64,000 bases of DNA from contig CAJQUW010001981.1 of NCBI GenBank assembly GCA_907163375.1, positions 186,001 to 250,000 of the forward strand, read 5' to 3'. The translations under genes and the position numbers were made by a program. How positions within the stretch are numbered: position 1 is the stretch's first letter; each line of letters opens with the position of its first letter. The notes under the pieces were generated by a model. The model had not been told where the DNA came from. It saw only the letters and a program-made list of their open reading frames with translations, and ran no database searches. The DNA is from Prostheceraeus crozeri (Eukaryota; Platyhelminthes; Polycladida; Euryleptidae). Positions 1 to 13,700 of this stretch are shown one piece after another.

Positions 1-582
1 TTACGCATGCTTACTCCATTTGCTTTTCAATGAATGTCATTCTTACATCAAATATACAACTTTCTACTTAATAGTTAGCGGAAGTTAATGAAATTTGAAT
101 CGATTGCCATCAGAAGCAACAAAATTTTCACACATGTAGTATATAACATAATAAATGCATGAATAAATGATTTAGGCCTACTGCAATCTTATTTTTTAAC
201 TTCATTTGATTAAGAAATGCAACATTTGAAATTTAGTCTGTAGGGCCCTCAACTTAACTAGTCATCTCTCTACGAGTTAAATAGGTAGCACTAAAAAGGA
301 AAGTCAAGAATTATAACAAGAAACAGAATCGTTTAAATTATATTAGAACTTTAGGCATTTGTGGTACATGAACTTTGATTATAAGATAATTTTGATGAGG
401 TTACATGTCTATTTGTCATGTGACAAGAGATCTGATACACTTGAATCTTCATGACAAATCTTAACAACAATTTTGATACTACGAGGCCTCTATCTAGATA
501 GACCTAGAATCTTGAATGAAAATGAAACTAAAGATGATGCCAGAAACGGAAATTGCACTCACATCATTCACCCGTGCAGCAT
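1..582. other. Gene-free stretch, likely inside ALG3
   Basis: No exon, RNA gene or repeat was recognised here. Because the ALG3 exon at 1628-1772 ends with a donor site and the conserved C-terminal ALG3 segment is not found below it, this is probably the last ALG3 intron (inference). Confidence 0.4.
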
Positions 583-820
583 GTGGGTCAGGTGGGTCAA
601 AGCTGTGGTGGGTCGGTTGGGTCACATATGCCGTGGGTCAGGTGGGTGAAAGCTGTGGTGGGTCGGTTGGGTCGTGGGTCCCATATGCCGTGGGTCAGGT
701 GGGTCAAAGCTGTGGTGGGTCGGTTGGGTCACATATGCCGTGGGTCAGGTGGGTCAAAGCTGTGGTGGGTCGGTTGGGTCGTGGGTCACATATGCCGTGG
801 GTCAGGTGGGTCATGGGTCA
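583..820. repeat. Minisatellite, unit about 50 bp
   Basis: About five head-to-tail copies of a G/T-rich unit built on GTGGGTCAGGTGGGTCAAAG, some with the internal GTGGGTC motif gained or lost. All open frames over it are repetitive and not protein-like, so it is read as non-coding satellite DNA. Confidence 0.85.
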
Positions 821-1627
821 AGTTTCGTTGACCCACTTCCAACTCTGGTAGTCCGTTTACTGTTGGCCGTAGTCATGGGCAAAACGAAACGGTGAATGGC
901 CGTGGTGGACGAAACGTTGGGATTTTACTATTTGAATTTCAACTGAATAATTCTAAGAAAGCAGGGAGAGCTCATTATCTTTTTGATCTGTCAAATCATG
1001 AACTATCGACTGATATCGTGAACATGACGAGTACATGCGGAAGCACACGAATTTTCTATTAATTCCTCATTTATACAGCCAACAATAACCCTCAAAAGTG
1101 ATAGAACTCTTCCATACCGGAGGGGCAGCGGTTCACCTCCTCCTTTTGATGCAGTAATTTTGGATGAGACGATGGAACGCATCAATCTTCAGATGAGTGC
1201 AGATTTATTCTATGCACAAATCAATATCGCTTTGCAATGAAAGCAATCTCTCAGTACATTGTTCACCATTTTGGCATCATGAATGGAAGGGGATTTAATT
1301 ATTGCCAAAATTCGCTAACATTTCAAAGTCTTCATGAGTCTGAAAAAATTGGTTATTCTAAATTTTTAATTGAGTTTATTGTACGTAGATGGTTGAATTA
1401 CATGCAGCAAATGAATAGCGCCATTGGAATGTACAGAGATTTTCATGTAATTCTGAGCAACCCTTGATGAATGAATACAGGTAGACGATAAGAGCGTATA
1501 GAGCCGTTCAGCTCAGACTATTATACATTCATATCTGACATTTGAGCGCAAGTTAATAGAATAGAAAACGAAATTTTTCGGTATGAAATGGAATGTTTGC
1601 AAATGACATAAATAAAGTATCTCTTAC
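821..1627. other. Gene-free stretch
   Basis: Presumed ALG3 intron sequence. Short open frames of about 60-76 codons were checked on both strands; none has a family signature or convincing splice sites. Confidence 0.4.
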
Positions 1628-1772
1628 TTCACAGTCACAGGAAAAGGCGTAGTCCATAGCAGGAACGGAATGGTGTGATAATACCAGACATAGAACTGGT
1701 AATGAAGGGAACGACTGAATGCCATGCCGACAAAGTTGGAGACAAAAAGAAGATAAATGATATCTGATGTGT
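1628..1772 (-). CDS. ALG3: ALG3 exon g ([12 protein letters not shown] exon)
   Basis: Encodes [20 protein letters not shown] then [14 protein letters not shown], the most conserved segment of ALG3. The acceptor is ACTCAG and the donor GTAAGA; it leaves in phase 2 after PFPVTV. The next exon, expected to carry the WNTYPST region, is not visible between here and base 1, so the gene probably runs off the window. Confidence 0.95.
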
Positions 1773-4700
1773 CTGAGTTAAGGGAAATATTTCCATAAAA
1801 AATCAATGATAAATGATCAATAAGTGAAGCACCTGTCAAGAGCGAATTTATCATGTAATGAATAAAAATAAGCCTGTCACATACAGACACACAACCGTAC
1901 CTTCCATGATACAATGCTTCATGAATGCGCCGGTCGCCTCTCCGGCGTCAAACATTCATCATAGATCAACATCTACGCTCTTCTACATGATAGAGATGAT
2001 GTGGCGAACACAGCACGTTACTCTGCCAAGTCCGCCAGTTGTGAAGCAATGAGCGTAGGGAATCGCTGTCATATCAACGGGCATCCGAAGTCAGTGGCCT
2101 AGTTTTAAAAGCCGTTTCTTCAAGAGGATGTTGGAGAAATTCGCTAAGTTTTCCTATGTTGGATTGATGTCCCTAATCTGCAGGTCGGTGAAACAGACGG
2201 TCCATTCCCTTAGCAGCTTGTGAAAATCTGATGTGGAATCTACAATTCGCTTATTAAACACTTCTCCTGTATTTAATGCTCTTCAGAATTTCAGCGAGTT
2301 CCGTGTTGAATTTCGGCCGCTGCCAGTCTCATCCAATGCACGAGATACTCATCATCACAAACACTACTCCACCTGACCTATATGACGGGAAGAATCATGT
2401 TTGCATTTGGCCTTGAGAGCTGCTAGACACCCTAGCCATCTACTGCATCATTCGTCAACGACCGACTTAAAAAAAGACTTCCTTCACGTAGACCTTTTAA
2501 GTGAACACCTGCGATTGGCCTGTAATGAATCAGGATGTAGAGATACTCGCTCGCCTGGCTCAGCGTTGATGGAAAGCGCGCAAGCAAGGAATCGTGTCGA
2601 TGATCTCAGCATTTGAAGGAATCATCATTCAAGCCTGTAGGAGTCGGCAGCTTGTGGCCCGCGAACTCTTCAGGCGCGGTCCGGGGCTCTTTTTCAAAAT
2701 TGCCTTCATGTGCTATATAGATAACATAATCCTTGCCAAAAATAACAACAGTTAATTCTAGTAAATTTTATTGTCTCTCCATTTATGGAATTGCTGAGTG
2801 GAATTTTCACTGAAGAAATTGCATTTTAGAAGCTTCGCGATAAATTTCACATCAATGATTCATTTTGTTTTGAAGTTGCAGCTAGCGTGAGGATATAACT
2901 CCATTGACCCTCGTGCTGCATGAGTTGCCGGCCTCTGCTCTATGATATGACTCATCATGAATAAATCGGTCCTCTTCAGCCGCATTCGAACTGGACACGG
3001 ACGTTTAAAGGCCTTTCTTCACAACCACAAGATCGGTCGAACAACAGGGACCTGTATAGCTGCGGAGCACCACACACGCCAGACCATGTTATCATATTTG
3101 ACAATATTTGATTGGAAGGTGACTTGGCAACGTTTGATTCCACCCTCCGCAACTGGCCATCACCGACTAATATAATTTCTTCACAGTACGCCTAAATCTT
3201 CGTAAAGATTTGGTCACGTGAATATGCACCACATACTAGATGCCTAATATACTACAGTGGTGAGCAACGCGTGGCCCGCGAGCTGCTTGGTGGCACGCCA
3301 CCGATTCTCACATCCAAAGTGGCCGGCGGACATTATTTGAATCGGTGATGAGAAAATGGCCAACTCCGACTTCTAGAAGGTACTTCTTACATTGAGGTTG
3401 ATCTTCTTCAGAATTTGCGAAAGCATTAACTCATGACTTAGTGAGAAATATGATGGTACAAAAATTTTCATTCGAATGCTGAAAAAATAGTCCGTTCGCT
3501 TTGAATATCTTCTCCGTAAGAAGTTAAGTGACATTTCCATCAACTGCCACAAAGTCACGTACAGTTCGATGCCTTGCTGATACCAGCACGTAATGAGCAA
3601 CGTTGCAATTAGCCTATAAATACTTAAATATTATAAATGTTATGTATTTCATTAATTAAATAAGTTCATGTTACCATCATTTAGTGTCACAAAAAAGCTG
3701 CAGGTAGTTTGGTCTGTTCACTTTTCATTATTCATATAGATTTTAGAACGTATCTGTATACAATGAAAATTTTTACATGAAAAGATTCACTTTTTTGCGG
3801 AGATTACGCTCCCGTCGTCCAAAAAATTATTTGAGCACTTTTGAAAAAGGTCAAAATTTTGCAAATTTATATACTACCGAGATGACGCCCCATTATAAGT
3901 AGTATGAAACAAGTTGGATATCAAAAGGAATCAATATTTGCTAATAAGCATCCTAACTAAGCGGAAATAAAGCTAATTTGCACGAGAATTTCAAGAACCG
4001 CATTATAATGAAAGACTTCATGAAAAAGTCGAGATCTTATTCTGCGTTCTTCGCTGAAATGTCAAGTTTTTAATTCAATTTTCACCGGCATGATTTTATG
4101 ATTCACTAAATTCATGTTTCATTTCTTGAATCTGAATAGCAATGTGGACCCATTTACATCTTTCAAAGTTAAATGAAATCATTGTCTTTAATTGAGTGAT
4201 TCTGCTCTGCCAGTGGCAGGTTGCCTGTGATATGATCTCGCTTAAGAAAATACTCTTGAGGTTGAGTATGAAAGTAATAGGAACCTATCGAATTGCTAAT
4301 TTAGCAAACATTAAATTTCCAAGGCTGTCATGACACTGAGAATCTGTAAAATACCATCATTCCTTCTGCATTACTACCATGATCACTCAATTCCGTGGTA
4401 ATTTCTTCAGAACTGCAAAAGTTTGCATATCTCACATTTGGCAACAATACATAACTGCATTCACCTCGAGTTCATTTAATAAAATCGTAAGTGTATACAC
4501 ATTGGGGATTTAATAAATGCGGAGTTACCACTCCACCTTATATACCTACTCTATGGCTGCTGCGTACATTTACAAATACAATTATGCCATGTACTACCAC
4601 AATGTATAGCTACGCACAAAAATACGCAATAAAGGAATTTGACCATATTTCTGCCCTTTGAAATTTGGTGTTCCGCGAGCCGTCTATCTCAACTTGGTTG

Positions 4701-7700
4701 CCCATCACTGATGTAATAGAACGAGATGTTAATGCATGACCTGTATGTAGCTAATAAGGTACTGTGACACTAGATAGATCAGATCATTTTCTTCCAAAGC
4801 GTCCACTGGATACATACCAAATAATCTGCAATATCAATAAGGTCCTGAAAAGAAACGTAAACAGAACAATCAGTACCTGAATTCAGGAATTCTGTTTCTG
4901 TAAACTTCAACAGATCAATATCTAAAGGTAACTGTCAGTCACACAGCCATACAACAAATGACTAAAAGGATACCATTATCAGTAAGGAAGTCTTTTTGTT
5001 TCTCCATGAATGACAACAGACGTCCATATCCACCGCAACTCCTACAAAAGATCAGAATGAACAATTGCGACGACACAGAACCCCTAAGAAAGCTTTTCAA
5101 GAAGCAGACATAGCGTGAGCTCCAATAAACTGTCAATTACAAGAGAATTGATGTAATAGACTCGACTCGATTTAGACAGTCTATTAACTACAATGATTAG
5201 GGACAAATTCAGTAAAAGTGCTTTACTTAGTGCAACAGAAGAGCAGTAATTCGGTACTTTAATTTGATAAAACTCTAGGTTTTGGATAACAGTAGCATGC
5301 AGATTTACCTCGAATGTCTAGAGAGAATGACGTCGATTAAGTCAATAAAGACACCAACACCCTTGATTCCCGACCGCAATCGCCAGACCCAGGAATAGAA
5401 CCGAAGTCCGCGTTGGAGACGAGATCGCACCTTCTTCACTAGGACACGCCGACCGCAATCGCCACCTCGAGAATCGAACCGAAGTCTGCGGTGGAGACAA
5501 GCTCGCACCTTCTTCACTAGGCCACGCCGACCGCACTCGCCTGACCCAGGAATCAAGCCGAAGTCCGTGGTGGAGACGAGCTCGCACCTTCTTCACTAGG
5601 CCACGCCGACCGCACTCGCCTGACCCAGGAATCAAGCCGAAGTCCGTGGTGGAGACGAGCTCGCACCTTCTTCACTAGGCCACGCCGACCGCACTCGCCT
5701 GACCCAAGAATCAAGCCGAAGTCTGTGGTGGAGACGAGCTCGCACCTTCTTCACTAGGCCACGCCGACCGCACTCGCCTGACCTGAGAGTCAAGCCGAAG
5801 TCTGCGGTGGAGACGAGCTCGCACCTTCTTCACTAGGCCACGCCGACCGCACTCGCCTGACCCAGGAATCGAGCCGAAGTCTGCGGTGGAGACGAGCTCA
5901 CACCTTCTTCACTAGGCCACGCCGACCGCACTCGCCTGACCCAGGAATCGAACCGAAGTCCGCGGTGGAGACGAGCTCGCACCTTCTTCACTAGGCCACA
6001 CCGACCGCACTCGCCTAACCGGAGAATCGAACCGAAGTCTGCGTTGGAGACGAGCTCGCACCTTCTTCACTAGGCCACGCCAACCGCAATTGCCGGACCC
6101 AAGAATCAAGCCGAAGTCCGTGGTGGAGACGAGCTCACACCTTCTTCACTAGGACACGCCGACCGCACTCGCCGGACCCAGGAATCAAGCCGAAGTCCGT
6201 GGTGGAGACGAGGTCGCACCTTCTTTACTAGGCCACGCCGACCGCACTCGCCTGACCCAGGAATCGAACCGAAGTCCGCGGTGGAGACGAGCTCGCACAT
6301 TCATCACTATGCCACGCTCACGCTACAAAAAGAATGCGAGTGAAGGCAGTAGTCATCTCCAAGTAATATCGGCAGTCTGTTTTGTCCGAGTGCTGTCCCG
6401 GAATGAGTGTTGGTGTCTTTTATTGACTTAATCGATGTTATTCTCTTTAGATATTCTATGTGCTGCGACAGACCTTTATTGCAGATTTACCTCATTTTCA
6501 TATTTTGTGAAAGATTTCTTGATCGAAGCGTAATTTGATTACTTCACATAATATGATTGCTACACCTTTGTTGAAATTATTAATGTTATCCACTTTGAAG
6601 TCCTTTCTACAGATTCAGACCAAACTTACCGTATTTTCAGGTGCAGGAAGATAATCAGAAGTATCAGATGCAATGCCAGCAGTGATGAATGGAATATTCG
6701 ACTGTGGAAAATATGTTGAGGCAGAAATCTCCAGTTGACAGTCCATTTAAAGAAGAATTGACGACCGAAGTTGAAAGCACATTTCATGTAATCTTCCGTG
6801 CTATAGGTCAAAAAGGGAAGTCCGACAAGTAACTGCAATGGAATTGATCAAAACCAGTGGATCGCATTGATGACTGCACAGATTGGATCTCTCCTAAATT
6901 TCACTAACAAAATTTGGAGAAAGTGAAATATATTATAAATATGCATAACTTTTCCTTAAACTTTCACAAAATGAAACAAAAAGTGTCTCTCGACAGTCAG
7001 CTCATAATTACGGAAGACAGCACTTGAGTAAAAGCAATCTGTCAAAAATGCACCCAATAGATGAAATGAGAAGTATAAAAGTGTTGAGGAGTTCATATTT
7101 GGGATTCAAGGCGGATTTCCAGATTGAAGGACGATAATTGGTAGATGATGTGAATTTTAGGTTAAATTAATGACCTTTTTACCATGATAAATGCTACGGT
7201 TGGATAAACAGAAATCGGCGATATCTACTAAGACGGCTGAATCTCGCTGGATTGCGTCGAAAATGCCAAATTTAATGAATAGACGTCATGAGCTAGTGTG
7301 AGGAGATATCAAATCCAAGACCTGAGTATATAACCCGCATCATGTAGCCGTGTCAGTGTACCCTTGAGACTGTCTTTAAGACGAAACGCGTCGGGTCACT
7401 TTATTTTATTTACAATAGAACCTCGTGACATAAAAAGGGAGAGATCTTATTTTTGATTTTGATCAAGCAATGGTGAATTTAAAGAACCTCCCGTTCAGTC
7501 ACCTAATGAAGCTACGGTTGGAACTGTATAGAAAACAGTGTGAACTGCAGGCAAGAATTTACTTAATTCGTACTTAACTAGCTTTTGACGATGATTTTGC
7601 TAATTGGGTAATAACTCAAATTTGTACATTTTGATGATTATTAATGAGCCCAAATAAAAGACGACATTGTTGATCGATCGATATTGCGTTACGCAGTCAG

Positions 7701-10700
7701 CGCATCAACAGGACACCTTAAAGAACAGATGAGACCTTCAAATACATCACTTTTTGAGAACTTGTCACGATAAAAGAGAACTACTGCTAATTACGTCTAA
7801 AACTACAGAAATCGAACACATGTAGTCTGAAGATTCGTGTTGGTTCATCAAGACCTGTCTGCTTCATTAACAAATTTCAGCAGTGCGCGTGTTGGTGTGG
7901 AAAGCGATTTAAAAATTGTCAGACCTATAATCATAAAATTGTTTCGCAATTTAAGGCCTGCCATCCATGTGTTGACGAATTCTGCTAAAATCACAATTGC
8001 AGATAGTTCCACTTAGTCTAACGAGTTCTGGACTGATCAATTTAAAGACTTTATCTGTCTAGTGACGTGTTTATTTATGTGCACAAGCTCGATCGACCAA
8101 CACGTCGTCATAGATTTGAAATCATCTCTTGTCATAGCACTGAATTAGTTCCAGGAAACTGTCATGTGATCTATTCAGTGCTGTCATGCCATGTTATGGC
8201 ATGCACTTTCCACTATCATGTCAATGATCACGAGAACAAGACATCCGTCAAATATGCGACATTTTGAGTAACAACGATCTGAAAAAGGGAAAATGGAAAA
8301 ACGTGAAGATAAAAAGTTGCACTGTCTTTGAAATCAATGCGATCAATAATGAAAATTAACAAAAATCCTTTGAAAGAACTGTTGTGTCGGGGTCATGAGA
8401 GGCCAATATGCTTACGTTTGATGCAATTTGAGCTGAAGAGACCAGGGACAAGCATGGTCTTCCCGACTTTGTGAATAGACATACTTTTCGCCTATTAATT
8501 TGTGTATTCCTATCAAAATACAATGTTAGTGAGCTATACAGCAGTAATATTGATGACTCGCTGTTATTTTTGAATTCAGACCTGATGTGCAAACTAGGAA
8601 TCATTGAGAAGTCAGCAATAATGCCGAGACAGCTCGCACTCGTGGCGAACTGTCTACAAAGATTCACATATAGAGGCAGAAAAGCAGATACTACTTTGGC
8701 ATTCCAAATAATTGCCAAAAAAAAGCGTAAACTACGCAAGTGGGACTGAGATATTCAAGCCCGTCCAAGTTGATTTTGCCACAATTTTTGAATGTTAGCG
8801 TTTGCTCGGTATGATGGTGTCTGTATGTTAGTCCTGTTTTTGACTGGTATGGAGTGCTTTCATGTTTACTGTTAGGTAAATGTAATTAATTGCGCTTTTC
8901 TAATTGGTATTTTTGGTTCAGTAGGATGGTCGAAGAAAAGTCTCTTCTTTTGTCTGATATATAGCGTTTCAAATATATGTTATTGTTCGAATAATGTCTG
9001 GGATATTATGTTACGAGAATCAATGAGACTGTCTGATTGTTAGCGTTTGTATGCAGCTGATGAGGGATGTTTAAGTATCAACTTGTTTTGAGATTCAAAT
9101 TCACTGCCTGGTTTTAGATTTTGCTCATCAATAATTATTGTAGAAAATTGATTCTTTATTTATCTTTTTAATGAAGCTATGTTTCTTTTCTATCCCTTAT
9201 AACTTAATTTTCTATTTAGTCTTTTCAATTTGTTGAGTCCCTTTCATCGCCTTTTTCTTTGATGGTTGTGAGCGAAAGCTACGCAAATGGGACTGAGCCA
9301 TTCAATCACGTCCATGTTGATTTTGTCGCCATTTTTGAATGTTAGGGTTTGCCCGTTATGATGCTGTCTGTAAGTTTATCGTATTTAATGAATTGTATGG
9401 AGTGCTCTCAAGTTTGCTGAAAGGTGAAAGCAATTCATAATACTTTTTTTGTTGGTAATTTATTACGTTGGATTGTCTTGATGACAATTCTCTTTTCTTG
9501 TGTGATATAATAAGATTCAAATACATGTTCTTTTTTGAAACATTCTTCCAATATTATGTTAGCAAAATTAACGAAACTGTCTGATAGTTACCGTTTGTAT
9601 GTAGCTGATGAAGGATATTTAAACATAAACTTGTTTTGGCCATTGAATACAGGAATGACTGTGATTTCTTTCGCAAAGTAAATAATAATAAAGTAAAAAA
9701 ATAATAATTTGGCAGCAAATCATTTGATAAGCAGTCCAATTATATTGACTAAGTTATTTTACTTAATATGAATCATGTTTATTAAAAGTACATTTATGTA
9801 GCACTGGTAAGGATGAAGAACTTTCAAAAAGACTGACGAAAAATTAAAATGAAAATAGGACCATAACTGTGAATTACTCAGTCCTCTTTCTACCGGAAAT
9901 GTGAATCTCTACAATGAAAAGTATTACTTAAACAGGGATGAGAACGCCGTGTCACAAAAAATCCGGAGGATCTCTTTCAGGGGGCCCATTTTCAGTTTTG
10001 ATATGATAACAAGTAATCAAAGAGTCAATTTTAAATAGCTATGAATCTTTAGGCGCCTGCACACTATAGACCCTATAGCCGCGACTAAAAAACCATTGAT
10101 TGTACTAAGGCCACAGATATAATAAATTGTAGCTCAACCTTATTGAGGCAAAGTACCGGGACAAAATCTCTCTTTTGTGAGTATAACTAGTAGAATTTCA
10201 ATGCTTTATAAAGCGCTACAGCTAGTACAATTTTGATGTTTCATAAAGCGCCGCAGCATCTAGTACAATTTTGATGTTCTGTAAAGCGCTGCAGGCGAAA
10301 CCTCCAGCATTTTGTGAGTATAACTAGTAGAATTTCAATGCTTTATAAAGCGCTACAGCTAGTACAATTTTGATGTTTCATAAAGCGCCGCAGCATCTAG
10401 TACAATTTTGATGTTTTTTCATTCGACGCAGGCAAAAACTCCAGCACTATGGGTGTGCAACGAGCAGAATGCAAGCTTTTTAAAGCGCCTAGAATGTAGA
10501 AAGCGTTTTCTCTGCAATTATATGATGCAGGAATTACAACTTTTCGGAGCTCAATGTTATTTCAAAATGATATGATGAGGGAGGTTTCTGAACCAAAATT
10601 TCTTGACGTGTATGATGAGTTTCATAATGTGCGAGCAATAATATATCCCGCACACAGTAGAACAAATGGAATTGTTTACTTCAAAAATGTACGGTGTCGG

Positions 10701-13700
10701 AGAGGGGACCTCCTAAAGAGTCAAAAAAAGTAGCAAGGAAACATAAATCACGTAGCGGGTAAACAACATAATAAGTAACCCACTAATCCCTAGAGTGGGC
10801 CCATTGATCGTCAGAGGGGTCCCATTGATCGTCATAGGGGCCCACTGATCACTAAAGGGGGCCAACTGATCGTCAGAAGGGGAAATAATGGATAATATAA
10901 ATTGTAATAACTTGTGATCAGAGGGGTTTTATATGCAACGCATCACGAAGATGTCATTGCATCTTAGGGGCCCACGTACCTTACCCCATACCCCTCCATT
11001 TTCATTGCATTTTCTGGTGAATCTCAGAAATGACCCAGATGGCCGTAAAAAAATCCGGAAGATTCCTGCTTAAACCGCTTTTGTCTGTGGACTGTTCGAC
11101 TGCTGCTGCAATGAAACAGTTATTTTTGATTATGTTGAAGTAAAGGATTTTATCAATGTCCATTTCTACGTAGTACCTCTGGGATTCTTCCTTTATCATG
11201 ACGAGATGAAACTTAATTTTTACTTTGTATTTCATACACAATCAATCAGGCCTTTTAGGACCAACTTACTTGAACAATTAGGCACTCAGACAAATGTCCA
11301 ATAGTCTTCCAAATTCCGTATCTGTGGAGTAAAACCACCAATAAGCCAGGTGCGAAGAGTAGAATGTTCATCTTCACCGATACAGCGAAACTGCAAATAA
11401 AGATGATCTTAATCATATATGAGAACTTATAAACGACTTATTAACTTATAAAATATGTTTCTCATTTGAAATGGGCGCTGTTTCAATCGGCAATTTCCAA
11501 GGAAATAAATTAGTAATCTGAAAATACGATCTATGAGCTCGTTACATATTGTATCAGATTGAAGGTACAGCTGCTGTCATTAGATAGGCTTAACTACACC
11601 GCTTCCAAGTAATTAATCTTCTAAATTTATTAACCACAATCTCATTTCAATAACTAATCTCAAATCATTTATGCGAACATGGCATCAAGTCAATAATACA
11701 AGTCTCATAAATCACCAATACAAAACGTAGTTTTGACGATCCGACATCTTGCAGAATGCTGACCAATATCTACAAATCTCAAATCAAGTGCCGCTATCTA
11801 AATTCAATAATGACTTTTCGAGTAAAGGAAGATATGGTCAGATTGATGACTGATGCAGGATTGTCATTTAAGGCTGAAGGCGCACGAGCATCAGACATTG
11901 CATATGATGCAGCCTATCAGTTCGGGATTTATTTAGCTAAATGGCACGCATTGGTATGCTAGCAATGCCTACTGCAGGTTTTGTTGATCTGACACTGGAC
12001 CCCTTGTATATCACGCGAATGATGAGGAAAAGGAGTAATTCTGCGGAAGTTTTCAGTTTCCGTGACAACGCTGATTGATCTAATCCAACCTGCATATACT
12101 TCTCTAGTTGCATCACATCAATGATTGCACGATTCAAAGGGAAAGTTACACTGCATCTGAACGGCTATATGAGTAAATTGATTGGTGAAATGTCCCCTTT
12201 TTGGTTCATATAAAATTCATGGGAATTAACTGAAAAGCGCTGAACAAGGGAAACATAGCACTGAAGCCTCAAATCATATACAGCATAATGCAACCATGTT
12301 GGGTAAGGGCGTCAGCCTGATAGAACTTGGAAAGTTGTGGTGAGCTATTCAACCTCAATATCTTGGTAAATCAAAGCCGCTCAAAGACAGGACAAGAAGA
12401 TGGACGAGTTACGCGCATATTTCAATATTCCTACAAGTACATGAAGCACCAAGACAATCTAATTTTACAACGAGTAGTGTTGTGAACGCGAAGGATCATG
12501 TAATATACACTAATGCATAAAAAGTCAGAAAATTGTGAGTCTACAGGATTTTCCTGAAGTCTAAAACAATATTGGCTGATTTAATAAGATCAGGGCAGCT
12601 AATTCACACTATGATGACACGTTGAGCGAGAAATGGTCCCTTGAAGGATGGATTTTTGAAGACGTTCAAGACATTACAACGAGTTCTTGAAGTCACAGTG
12701 TTGAAGAAAGTTCCTGCATCACAGGAAGTCAGGAAATGGAAAATTCTATTCACGGCTATCATGTCAAAAGCACGGCGACACAGATGTAATGACTTATGGT
12801 TTGGTGCAAAACGTGGAGCCGTGCTAGTCATTTGGCAAGAGGAGACGATTGCAAGACGAAAAGGACGATAGAGTGGCAGAAAAGAAAGAAAGAAATCAAG
12901 GTAGACAGGAGCAAGTTTCCCGTGTGGTGGCAAACAAGCGCACAGAATCTCAAAGTGGAATCACCAGGTCGTGTTTCAGCTAGGGTTTAATATATTCCCG
13001 AATTTCAAAGAACCTGCTCCAATTCACAAGAACCAGTTCCGGAGACGTGTGTGAAGTTAGCGGACCCACTCAGCGGAACCATTTTTGTTATAGCTCAATT
13101 CTATTCGAAACAGCTGCTATGCTGTCAATTTCAGTCTCCTGATTACGAATCTGAGCTCAGATTTTACAAATTCACAGTCATTTTTGAGAAATTCAAGTTT
13201 AAAGATAAAAGTGGTTCCGCTGTGAAGTTAGCGGAACCATCCAGCGGAACCAATTGCTGAGTCTCGCTGATTGACGCAGTAAATCAATTTCTTTTGGTCA
13301 CTACACGATCAATTTTGTTGTGCTGATCACGAATATGTGCCTCATCTTTCAAAACAATGCAGATTTCACCCGGATATCTGAATTTCACTTTTTCTGCAAG
13401 CTGATTGTGAAGTTAGCGGAACCATTTTTTAATACAAAGAATTTTTCAGCAAAATCCAACCCACTCATCTATTGACTTCAGAGGCACAGCAGCATGCACC
13501 GAGAAGGGAAGCGCACAAGAGCTAATTCCACATTGTGATGGTGCAATAGAATTGTGCTGTAATAAATGTTGGTTCGGCTGATCTGGAGTGGGTTGGATTT
13601 TGCTGAGATTCCGATGAAATCCTTGAAAACCGTAAAATCAATTTTTCTCGGCAAGTACTTATCCTCCTGTGAAATCGGACGGCAAACCGTGATCAGTGAA

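Noticed and set aside
516-895. Three overlapping open frames of 73-111 codons
   Set aside because: They only read through the 50-bp minisatellite; sequence is periodic and without domains.
4790-4842. Small ALG3-like exon on the minus strand between AG and GTATGT
   Set aside because: The reading frame gives no ALG3 similarity, and the flanking exons already join in phase without it.
5305-6300. Several minus-strand open frames of 64-97 codons
   Set aside because: They follow the 79-bp tRNA-like array; identical peptides recur with the DNA period.
5366-6315. Cluster of real tRNA genes
   Set aside because: A and B boxes are present, but acceptor and anticodon stems do not pair well, so it is SINE-type sequence.
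8356-8749. Two antisense open frames of 92 and 127 codons
   Set aside because: No recognisable domain on either strand; mutual overlap and AT-rich surroundings suggest chance.
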